Shown here: in pieces, positions 7,447 through 14,494 of the stretch | How the letters are laid out: each line of letters opens with the position of its first letter | How positions within the stretch are numbered: position 1 is the stretch's first letter | DNA from: Neobacillus driksii | Lineage (GTDB): Bacteria > Bacillota > Bacilli > Bacillales > Cytobacillaceae | Assembly (NCBI RefSeq): GCF_013409995.1 | Contig: NZ_JACCBX010000016.1 | Span: forward strand, 83,058-147,057 | Direction of reading: 5' to 3' | Length of the DNA: 64,000 bases | The notes under the pieces: generated by a model | The model's input: only the letters and a program-made list of their open reading frames with translations | Database searches by the model: none | Told to the model about the DNA's origin: nothing | Made by a program: the position numbers and the translations under genes

Positions 7447-8519
7447 GATCTCTTTTCCTCCCTTTTATGCTTGCTGCCTGATAAAAGCTTAATGCCGCCG
7501 CCAATTAACAGCACACAAACAATCCCCGTTTGAAAATAACTTTGTATCCAGTACATTAAATCGATTTGAATGATATTTGAAAGCATCGGGGCAAACACAG
7601 GAATGACCACATTCATAAATAGGTAATAAACCCCCAGCACGACTAGACCAATTCCAACCCACTTTTGATGATTAATTAAGTAAGAAATAATCGGAACATC
7701 CTCAATCTCTTCCTCACCGTATCTGGAAACCTTTTGCATAGCGTCAAAAAAGCTATAAAACCAGATTATCGGTATCAAGAACAAGAAAATACCAAGACGT
7801 AAAATATCTAATATATAGATTGAAAATAGGAAAGCCGCCATTAACTGAATACCGCGTTTTTGTAAACCGAGATAAAGGTGCCCTGCACCCGGGAAAATTG
7901 AAAGAAAGGTGGCAATAGATTTGCTCTTTTTTCCATCTTCTCTACGTGTTTCAAAGTCTTCGAAAATGGTTCGGTCTATCAGTTCCTCGCCACGCTGTTT
8001 CTTGTTTAATTGCTGAACGGAATCAAAAAAACCATACACCCAGATGATTGGCAAACCTGCTAAGAAAACAAGAAACTCTGAACGGCTGCTAAGAGCCGTT
8101 ATGAAAATCACCATAACACCAAGGCCTAAAAATGCTGCTAACAAGGTGAGTCCTCGGTTCATCAGTCCCAGCTGAAAGTGACCTAATCCGGGGACAAACG
8201 ATAGCACAATTGTATAAAATCGCTCTGAGTCTTGTGTAGCCTGTGCGGAAGGGCCATCAGGATTAGCTGCTGCCAATGCCCTCTTCTGTTTCGAAATTTT
8301 TAGGCCCAGATCAATAAAACTAACTAAATAAACGAAGATACCCACCATAAAGCATAGTACAGCTACTTCATTATTGTTGGTAGCTAACCCAATGACGGTA
8401 ATGAATGCTAAACCGACCACAGACATTAAATAAAACACACCCCGAACCATGTTGCCGTAATACATATGACCGAGGCCTGGGAAAAGCGATAGGGTTAACG
8501 CTTTGGTTGAACTTTTCAT
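7443..8519 (-). CDS. Multi-pass membrane protein with three PGxGH repeats
   Basis: The 358-residue protein is an internal triplication. A PG(L/A)GH...G motif occurs at residues 14, 110 and 210 (LFPGLGHMYYG, FVPGLGHFQLG, IFPGAGHLYLG), each followed by a basic residue-glycine turn and two hydrophobic helices, a TM2-domain-like arrangement. Charged cytoplasmic linkers lie near residues 75-100 and 170-205. A fourth hydrophobic region (about 285-350) completes the protein. The ATG overlaps the anti-sigma stop codon by 4 bases. No enzymatic motif is visible; it may be the effector or sensor of the sigma system. Confidence 0.75.
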   Translation of the reverse strand: MKSSTKALTLSLFPGLGHMYYGNMVRGVFYLMSVVGLAFITVIGLATNNNEVAVLCFMVGIFVYLVSFIDLGLKISKQKRALAAANPDGPSAQATQDSERFYTIVLSFVPGLGHFQLGLMNRGLTLLAAFLGLGVMVIFITALSSRSEFLVFLAGLPIIWVYGFFDSVQQLNKKQRGEELIDRTIFEDFETRREDGKKSKSIATFLSIFPGAGHLYLGLQKRGIQLMAAFLFSIYILDILRLGIFLFLIPIIWFYSFFDAMQKVSRYGEEEIEDVPIISYLINHQKWVGIGLVVLGVYYLFMNVVIPVFAPMLSNIIQIDLMYWIQSYFQTGIVCVLLIGGGIKLLSGSKHKREEKRS

Positions 8520-8998
8520 TTCTTATTTGCCTCCTTTTTTTCTAGTGAGTCCATCCATGCAAATGTTTTGTCAATAACGCCTTCTGTCACTGTAAGCTTT
8601 TTCTCCTTACTATGCGGAGGAGCCTCTACTGCACTTGCGTATGTGGCAAGTGATTGAAACACCCCTGAAAAAGTAAGCAATAGTGTTGCAGCAGCTGCAA
8701 TTAAATAGTGAAAAGATGCCTGTTGGAAGAATGGCTTTTTCGTTTTTATCGGCTGTTTCAAGGTGGGCTGTATCTCTGTGAACTCTTTTTGTTTAGAAAC
8801 CTCAGTCATCACCAGGTCAGTAAAGTCAATCTCATTTGAAAGAACAGGAAGTGATGATTCATGTTCTGAGACAGCTTTTAAATAATCCTCTAGACATTGG
8901 TCGCATGTATATAAATGACTTTCAAATTCCTCTCGGGTCTTGACGTTAATTTCGTCTTTCACATAGCTCAACCACTCATCATAACTGTAATGCTTCAT
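8516..8998 (-). CDS. Zinc-binding anti-sigma factor (ZAS type)
   Basis: The 160-residue product carries the ZAS motif H28-x3-C32-x2-C35 (ESHLYTCDQC) in its N-terminal sigma-binding part. It has one membrane helix (about residues 95-117, HYLIAAAATLLLTFSGVF) and a short extracytoplasmic tail. It should hold the cognate ECF sigma at the membrane until a signal arrives. I use the ATG at 8998: it has a GGAGG site and overlaps the sigma stop codon in ATGA, the usual coupling for such pairs. Confidence 0.88.
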   Translation of the reverse strand: MKHYSYDEWLSYVKDEINVKTREEFESHLYTCDQCLEDYLKAVSEHESSLPVLSNEIDFTDLVMTEVSKQKEFTEIQPTLKQPIKTKKPFFQQASFHYLIAAAATLLLTFSGVFQSLATYASAVEAPPHSKEKKLTVTEGVIDKTFAWMDSLEKKEANKK

Positions 8999-9540
8999 GA
9001 AAAATCTCCCTCCTTCCAATTCTTTTTCATCCAAACCCGTGCCCTGTAAAGTTTTGTTTCAATTGTTTTCACCTGTACATTTTGTTCTTCAGCCATCTGC
9101 TGATAACTTTTTTCCGCTATATAGAAACCATAGATAACATCTCGATAATTTTCGGGAAGCTCATCCAGTCTTTTTCTTACTAGCCTTACCCTTTCCTTAA
9201 CAATCAGTTCCTTCTCAACACCATCCTTTGGAGTGCCAAGTGCCTCTTGCTCCAAAGCCTCCATCACTTCTTCTTTTCTTCGTGCTTGCTTTCTCTTTAT
9301 ATCGATGGCATGATTAACGGCTATTCTGGTCATCCAAGTCTTAAAGCCTTGATTTTCATATTGGGAGAGAGAGGAATATATTTTCATAAATACTTCCTGA
9401 GCGGCATCTTCTGCTTCCTTTTGATCACGAAGAACAGCAAAGACGGTCCGGAACACATCATTGCGGTACTTTTCAACCAAAAGGCGAAAGGCATGGTCAC
9501 TGCCATCCATTACTTTTTGTATTAATACTGAATCACTAAT
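8995..9540 (-). CDS. ECF-type RNA polymerase sigma factor
   Basis: Region 2 (AFRLLVEKYRNDVFRTVFAV to WMTRIAVNHAIDIKRKQ, with the DAAQEVFMKIY helix) and region 4 (LPENYRDVIYGFYIAEKSYQQMAEE) are both complete. The first ATG (9510) falls inside the conserved first helix. The ECF N-terminus is restored only from ATT at 9540, giving (M)SDSVLIQKVMDGSDHAFRLL, and this ATT lies 7 bases after GGGGGA. I therefore propose a non-canonical ATT start and 181 residues; the ATG form would have 171. The gene heads an operon of five genes and probably activates its own promoter. Confidence 0.88.
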   Translation of the reverse strand: MSDSVLIQKVMDGSDHAFRLLVEKYRNDVFRTVFAVLRDQKEAEDAAQEVFMKIYSSLSQYENQGFKTWMTRIAVNHAIDIKRKQARRKEEVMEALEQEALGTPKDGVEKELIVKERVRLVRKRLDELPENYRDVIYGFYIAEKSYQQMAEEQNVQVKTIETKLYRARVWMKKNWKEGDFS

Positions 9541-9576
9541 CGCTCTCTCCCCCTTTCTATCTGACCTTCACCATAA

Positions 9577-9606
9577 TAGACGAGATGATATTTACAAACC
9601 CCTACA
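9577..9606 (-). promoter_or_regulatory. Candidate autoregulated ECF promoter of the sigma operon
   Basis: On the minus strand CGTCTA (9577-9582) matches the -10 of many Bacillus ECF promoters. A TGTAGG element at 9601-9606 is a partial match to the TGWAAC -35, with an 18-bp spacer. The predicted start is about 30 bases before the proposed ATT codon. Confidence 0.4.
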
Positions 9607-9719
9607 GTTTTTTTAAAATTTTTTCTTCAGATAAAATAGTAGCATAAAAGAGTCAATTACTGGATTTATGTGCCGACATATACGTGCCAAAAGAAGGGTC
9701 CATGCCTCATGCTCATCGG

Positions 9720-10083
9720 TTAAGGACTAATCCTCCTAGAGGCTCATGTGATTTGTCCTTAAGACCCCCTATTAAGGACGAATCTTTCTTAGTAGCTCGT
9801 TCGATTTGTCCTTAAGACCCCACATTAAGGACGAATCTTTCTGACGGCCCGGGCGATTTGTCCTTAAGACCCCCTTTTAAGGACGAATCTTCTTAGTGCC
9901 TCGTGCGATTTGTCCTTAAGACCCCCTATTAGAGACGAATCTTTCTAGTGCCTCGTGCGATTTGTCCTTAAGAACCCCTATTAGAGACAAATCTTTCTAG
10001 TGCCTCGGGCGATTTGTCCTTAAGACCCCCTTTTAAGGACGAATCTTTCTAGTGGCTAGTGTGATTTGTCCTCGAGACCCTCG
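9720..10083. repeat. Tandem array A: seven hairpin units of 52 bp
   Basis: Units begin at 9720, 9772, 9825, 9877, 9929, 9981 and 10033, a period of 52 bp with one of 53. Each unit opens with TTAAGGACGAATC and closes with its near reverse complement GATTTGTCCTTAA, then a GACCCCC spacer. Each unit can therefore fold into a 13-bp hairpin. The last unit degenerates at CTCGAGACCC. The array lies between the methyltransferase terminator and the sigma operon promoter. No long reading frame runs through it. Confidence 0.9.
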
Positions 10084-10116
10084 ATTCGAGAGCACCAATC
10101 GTGTGAAAACAGCATT

Positions 10117-10155
10117 TAAAAATCAAAAGACGTGCGGTAGACCCGCACGCCTTAG
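10117..10155 (-). terminator. Intrinsic terminator of the methyltransferase gene
   Basis: On the minus strand GCGTGCGGG pairs with CCGCACGT (one mismatch at the base) around a short loop, followed by TCTTTTGATTTTT. It starts a few bases after the stop codon at 10162. Confidence 0.75.
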
Positions 10156-10161
10156 GTATAT

Positions 10162-10944
10162 CTATTCTTGCAGCCTTAAAATACAAACATTACATTCATG
10201 TGGAATTACAAAGGAATCCTGGTCAGATAAAGTATAGGTTAAATCCTGTAGTGCTTTTTCCCTTTCGCCTGAGTCTAACCCTGCAAGCCAGGAGATGGAT
10301 TCCACCCTTTCTACCCAAGTCTCCTGGGTAAAAGCAACGTTATAGTTAAGGCTATAAAAATCACTTACCTTGAATCCATTGGTCTGCCATTCATCGAACC
10401 ACTCAGCAGGAAAGCCGTTAATCCTCTGGCTGGATTCAGACTTTGTCCCTGCTGGTTTAAGTCCACCACTCACATATTTTGATAAAACCTCATATGTCTT
10501 TTCAACCACTGATGGTCCTTCAAGAAACCCAGAATCTATAACGATTAGTGTCCCTTTTGCTTTTAATATCCGCTTTATTTCTGCAATTGCCTTTTCACGG
10601 TCAAACCAGTGCCAGGCACGCATAACTGTTACCATATCAAACTGAGAATCATCTAAACCAGTATTCTCAGAACTGCCATGCAGATAAGGAATGTTATAAT
10701 TTTTTGACTTATTTAACTCCACTGCATATTGTAGCATTTCTTTTGATGGATCTACCCCAGTAACATCTGCTTTCCTCATAGCGATTTTTCTTGTTAAGGA
10801 TCCTGTCCCACAACCAATATCCGCAACCTTTTTCCCATCAAGAAAAATACCTCGGACATAAAGACTATCCATTAAACTTACGGGAATATCTTCTCTTGTT
10901 TTCGCATAACTTTTAGCAACTTGACCAAAATCTATCTGTTCCAT
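10162..10944 (-). CDS. Class I SAM-dependent methyltransferase
   Basis: The 260-residue protein has the Rossmann methyltransferase motifs: motif I VADIGCGTGSLTRKIA (about residues 39-54), the acidic GVDPSKEM strand after it, and motif IV FDMVTVMRAWHWFD (about 103). This is the Methyltransferase_11/UbiE-like fold. The C-terminal half (EAEWF-type aromatic region and LAGLDSGEREKAL) defines substrate choice but is not diagnostic. It is a single gene, divergent from plsY, with its own terminator. The substrate is unknown. Confidence 0.8.
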   Translation of the reverse strand: MEQIDFGQVAKSYAKTREDIPVSLMDSLYVRGIFLDGKKVADIGCGTGSLTRKIAMRKADVTGVDPSKEMLQYAVELNKSKNYNIPYLHGSSENTGLDDSQFDMVTVMRAWHWFDREKAIAEIKRILKAKGTLIVIDSGFLEGPSVVEKTYEVLSKYVSGGLKPAGTKSESSQRINGFPAEWFDEWQTNGFKVSDFYSLNYNVAFTQETWVERVESISWLAGLDSGEREKALQDLTYTLSDQDSFVIPHECNVCILRLQE

Positions 10945-11053
10945 TCTAGTCGCCCCTTTAATATTTCCTATTTAAGGAATTATTAAAATAATACCATTGA
11001 AGTATGGTAAAATGCTATTGTTATAGAAGATATTCTGGCAAAGGAATGATGAT

Positions 11054-11680
11054 ATGCTTTGGCTGCTGCTCCTTTCCTCCTATTTGATTGGAAGCATTCC
11101 GACTGCGCTAATTGTGGGCAAGCTAGTTTACGGTATTGATATTCGTGACCATGGCAGTAAAAATCCTGGTGCCACCAACACATTAAGGGTACTTGGTAAA
11201 GGATCTGCGATTATCGTGGTTCTTGTTGATATTGGTAAAGGAGCACTTGCTGCTTACTTGCCAGTATATTTCAACCTTGATGTTGAACCACTTTACTTTG
11301 GCCTGCTGGCTGTAGTAGGACATTGCTTCCCTATTTTTGCTGGTTTTCGTGGTGGAAAAGCGATCGCTACTACTGCCGGAACCTTAGCAGTAGCAAATTT
11401 CCCTCTAGCTGTAATTGCGTATGTTACCTTCTTTTTAATCATTTTTATAACAAAGTACGTATTTTTCGGCTCCATCTCAGTTGGTCTCAGCTTATTGGTT
11501 TACTCTTTCATTTCTCCTGAACAAAATTTTGAACTTATTTTTCTATTTTTTACTTTTTTTCTGATTTATCTTCACCGCTCTAATATTCGTAACCTCATCT
11601 TGGGAATTGAACCGAAAATAAATGATAAAAATCTTATCAATGAGCGTATTCCTCCAAAAAACAGTAATTTAAAAATGTAG
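11054..11680 (+). CDS. plsY: Acyl-phosphate:glycerol-3-phosphate acyltransferase PlsY
   Basis: Membrane enzyme that transfers an acyl group from acyl phosphate to glycerol 3-phosphate, the first step of phospholipid synthesis in Gram-positive bacteria. The 208-residue protein has several hydrophobic helices and the three conserved loops: GSIPTA near the N-terminus, HGSKNPGATNTLRVLG (about residues 33-48) and GHCFPIFAGFRGGKAIATT (about 90-108). The C-terminus is a charged tail. It is monocistronic and shares a two-way terminator with the convergent thioredoxin-like gene. Confidence 0.95.
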   Translation: MLWLLLLSSYLIGSIPTALIVGKLVYGIDIRDHGSKNPGATNTLRVLGKGSAIIVVLVDIGKGALAAYLPVYFNLDVEPLYFGLLAVVGHCFPIFAGFRGGKAIATTAGTLAVANFPLAVIAYVTFFLIIFITKYVFFGSISVGLSLLVYSFISPEQNFELIFLFFTFFLIYLHRSNIRNLILGIEPKINDKNLINERIPPKNSNLKM

Positions 11681-11714
11681 AAGAAATCCCTGGCCAATGG
11701 CCAGGGATTCTTTA
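11681..11714. terminator. Bidirectional terminator between plsY and the thioredoxin-like gene
   Basis: ATCCCTGGCC and GGCCAGGGAT form a perfect 10-bp stem with A-rich and T-rich flanks on both strands, lying between two convergent genes. Confidence 0.85.
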
Positions 11715-11718
11715 AATT

Positions 11719-12279
11719 TTACAGAAATGCGGTCATGATACTGTTTGCAACAGTTTGCCAAACCGATGAGTCAGTCTGATAAGATTGACCGAGACGTTTA
11801 TATAAAGCCATTTGCTTATCCTGGAATTCCGGAGCGTCCTTATCAGGCAGTTCTGCACGGCCTTTTTCTACAAGCGCTTGCATTTCAGGGGCACGTGGTC
11901 CCCAAACTCCCACTTCATTTCCTTCTTGATCGATGAAAATAAAAATAGGAATCGCTCTTGAGGTGCCATTCGTTAAATATTGGTCCATTAGTTCAAGGTT
12001 CTGGTCCCGCAGAACAAAACGAACTTCCATTCCTGCAGCTTCAGCCAATCTAAGCAAAACTGGATTGTTAAGCATGGCGTCGCCGCACCAATCCTCTGTC
12101 AGAACAATGGCACGTAGTTTTTTTGACTGGACTGCTTCAAGTTTCTTTTTAACATCTTCAGTTAACTCAAAGCGATCATAAATAGAAGTCATTTCTTCTT
12201 TATTCCGAGTCATTGAGCTTATGTATTCATCTTTCGTTAAACCCTTTTGAAACCAAGCATTTAATTCCAAACTAAACAC
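11719..12279 (-). CDS. Thioredoxin-family protein with a WCGD active site
   Basis: The 186-residue protein matches the Thioredoxin_9-type family common in Bacillus. An N-terminal helical part (NAWFQKGLTKDEYISSM) precedes a thioredoxin fold starting near residue 55. Where thioredoxin has WCxxC, this protein has TEDWCGDAMLNNP, so only one active-site cysteine is present. The cis-proline loop (SRAIPIFIFID, about residue 107) is intact. It is unlikely to be a general disulfide reductase and may act as a single-cysteine redox or chaperone-like protein. It stands alone. Confidence 0.8.
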   Translation of the reverse strand: MFSLELNAWFQKGLTKDEYISSMTRNKEEMTSIYDRFELTEDVKKKLEAVQSKKLRAIVLTEDWCGDAMLNNPVLLRLAEAAGMEVRFVLRDQNLELMDQYLTNGTSRAIPIFIFIDQEGNEVGVWGPRAPEMQALVEKGRAELPDKDAPEFQDKQMALYKRLGQSYQTDSSVWQTVANSIMTAFL

Positions 12280-12401
12280 TCCCTTCTATTTCCTTTATCA
12301 TAGCCGTTCCATTTCTTCGTTACAAATAAAAGGAATTATATCTTTTATACTGGTATTCCAAGTGTACTTTAACCTATTTTAGGAAAGTAAAAAAATACTA
12401 G

Positions 12402-12419
12402 TGGATATAGTTATATCCA
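12402..12419. promoter_or_regulatory. Palindrome upstream of the proline symporter gene
   Basis: TGGATATA and TATATCCA form perfect 8-bp arms around GT. The site directly precedes a TTGATA -35-like hexamer (12421-12426) for the symporter gene, a good position for an operator. Confidence 0.45.
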
Positions 12420-12490
12420 GTTGATAGAATATTTTATATATAGAAAATATTATTGTAATTATTTTTTATCATAATAAAGGGGGAAAAAGT

Positions 12491-13969
12491 ATGTCTAATG
12501 AAACACTACAACTTGTTTCGATTGGAATTTACCTTGCGATGATGCTTTTTATTGGTTGGTATTCTTATCGTAAAACAAGCAATCTAACAGACTATATGCT
12601 TGGAGGGAGGTCACTAGGACCAGCTGTCACAGCATTAAGCGCTGGAGCTGCAGATATGAGCGGCTGGCTATTAATGGGACTGCCAGGAGGAATCTATGTA
12701 ACGGGTTTAGCAGACGCATGGATTGCGATTGGTTTAACCATTGGAGCATACCTGAATTGGTTATTGGTCGCACCTCGACTTCGTTCCTATACTCAGGTGG
12801 CAAACGATTCTATAACCATTCCAAGTTACCTAGAAAATCGTTTTAAAGACAACACCAAACTCTTGCGGATTGTATCCGGTATCGTTATTCTGATTTTCTT
12901 TACGTTCTATGTTTCTTCAGGTTTAGTATCGGGAGCAGTCTTTTTTGAAAGTTCATTTGGAACAAGCTACCTTACAGGACTTTTAATTGTTGGTGGTGTT
13001 ACCATCGCCTATACATTATTTGGCGGATTTCTTGCTGTTAGTTACACCGACTTTATCCAAGGATTAATGATGCTGATTGCCCTTCTTCTAGTTCCGGCGA
13101 TTGGGATTTTTAGTGTAGGGGGGCCTGCAGAAACGTTTGATACGATTCGTGCTATTGACCCAACATACCTTGATTTCTTTAAAGGAACAACGACTTTAGG
13201 GATTATTTCTGCAATGGCTTGGGGACTTGGTTATTTTGGCCAGCCGCATATCATTGTGCGTTTCATGGCCATTACAACGATAAAAGAAACAAAAAGTGCC
13301 CGCCGCATTGGAATGGGCTGGATGATATTCTCGCTGCTAGGTACCATCTTTACTGGATTCATTGGAATTGCTTACTTCCATAATAATCCTCAACATGTAT
13401 TAGAGAATCCAGAGGCAGTATTTATTGAACTAAGTCAGATTCTATTCCATCCCTTATTCGCTGGTTTTGCTTTAGCAGCCATTCTTGCAGCGATCATGAG
13501 CACCATTTCATCACAATTAATCGTTACATCAAGTGCACTAGTGGAAGACTTATACAAAGTAGTCATGAACAAAAAGGCTTCAGACAAACACCTTGTTTTC
13601 TTAGGAAGAATGGCTGTTCTTTTAGTAGCAGTTGTTGCTGCCATCCTGGCTCTTGATCAAAACAGCACCATTCTAGACCTAGTCGCATATGCATGGGCAG
13701 GTTTCGGAGCTGCATTTGGTCCTATCATTATTCTAAGCTTATTCTGGAGAAAGATGACCAACTGGGGTGCTCTTTTCGGTATGATTGTGGGCGCTATAAC
13801 CGTTATCGTATGGAAAAACGTTGGACTCGGTGACAGACTTTACGAAATCGTACCTGGTTTTGTTTTTAACTTAATCGTTTCTTATATCATCAGCTTACTT
13901 ACGTATAAGAATAATGAAGACATTGAAAAAGAATTTAATGAAAGTGTCAGCTTATTAAAAAAGGAATAG
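12491..13969 (+). CDS. opuE: Sodium/proline symporter (OpuE/PutP)
   Basis: Na+-coupled proline uptake carrier of the SSS family. The 492-residue protein has about 13 membrane helices and the family motifs DYMLGGRSLGPAVTALSAGAADMSGWLLMG (first 60 residues) and LGYFGQPHIIVRFMA (about 250). Its length equals that of B. subtilis OpuE, and opuE is also next to gatCAB there, so the osmotic-stress transporter is the better name; PutP for catabolism is the alternative. The ATG at 12491 follows AAAGGGGGAAA. A terminator follows, so it is a single-gene unit. Confidence 0.9.
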   Translation: MSNETLQLVSIGIYLAMMLFIGWYSYRKTSNLTDYMLGGRSLGPAVTALSAGAADMSGWLLMGLPGGIYVTGLADAWIAIGLTIGAYLNWLLVAPRLRSYTQVANDSITIPSYLENRFKDNTKLLRIVSGIVILIFFTFYVSSGLVSGAVFFESSFGTSYLTGLLIVGGVTIAYTLFGGFLAVSYTDFIQGLMMLIALLLVPAIGIFSVGGPAETFDTIRAIDPTYLDFFKGTTTLGIISAMAWGLGYFGQPHIIVRFMAITTIKETKSARRIGMGWMIFSLLGTIFTGFIGIAYFHNNPQHVLENPEAVFIELSQILFHPLFAGFALAAILAAIMSTISSQLIVTSSALVEDLYKVVMNKKASDKHLVFLGRMAVLLVAVVAAILALDQNSTILDLVAYAWAGFGAAFGPIIILSLFWRKMTNWGALFGMIVGAITVIVWKNVGLGDRLYEIVPGFVFNLIVSYIISLLTYKNNEDIEKEFNESVSLLKKE

Positions 13970-13981
13970 AACTTTTCTGAA

Positions 13982-14013
13982 ATGCCTGGGTAGCAAATCC
14001 AGGTATTTTTTTA
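13982..14013 (+). terminator. Intrinsic terminator of the proline symporter gene
   Basis: TGCCTGG pairs with CCAGGTA around GTAGCAAAT and is followed by seven T, 13 bp after the stop codon. Confidence 0.85.
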
Positions 14014-14046
14014 TCTATCAGTCTGACAATTTCTCCTTATTCCTTG

Positions 14047-14385
14047 TTAATCAATCGTTTGATTAGTTTTAATTGACCACTTACTATTAAAGGTTTCTAC
14101 CTTAAAAAACCGTAGAATGATGTCATTTAACTAATCATTTGATTAAATAACGGGGAAATGCCTAAACGAAGGGCTTTCTACACAAATTGTAGTAAACATA
14201 TTGTCGATTTAACAGCCCAATTCTTATAGATTATCATTTTGCCTGACGAGTTAGGAACGATTCGACATTGTTCCCAGCGTCACTATTAATCAAACGTTTG
14301 ATTAAAATAGGCTTCAACCCTTAATATTAAAAGCTTTTCCTTAAAAAAGGGATGAAAGATGTCGACTAATCAAACGTTTAATTAG
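14047..14385. repeat. Array H: two paired-palindrome repeats between convergent genes
   Basis: Four copies of a TTAATCAAACGTTTGATTAA-like palindrome are centred near 14056, 14138, 14295 and 14375. The copy at 14286-14305 is perfect over 20 bp. They form two pairs about 80 bp apart, and the DNA inside each pair is alike (CTTAxTATTAAA, CCTTAAAAAA, GATGTC in the same order). It is a diverged duplication of one roughly 100-bp element between the opuE and gatB terminators. Confidence 0.75.
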
Positions 14386-14456
14386 TTTGCCTCAATCCCC
14401 ATGTTGAATGAGTTTCCTGGGAAATCTTTAGAAATTATTTGTCGAGATATTTTCGA

Positions 14457-14487
14457 CAAAAAAACTGGCAGAATGAAATCTGCCAGC
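14457..14487 (-). terminator. Intrinsic terminator of the gatCAB operon
   Basis: On the minus strand CTGGCAGA pairs with TCTGCCAG and is followed by seven T. It begins a few bases after the gatB stop codon. Confidence 0.85.
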
Positions 14488-14494
14488 GTGGGAT

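Noticed and set aside
9720..10083. Array A as a CRISPR array
   Set aside because: Repeats are direct and nearly contiguous with no unique spacers, the 52-bp unit itself is the repeat, and no cas genes are in the window.
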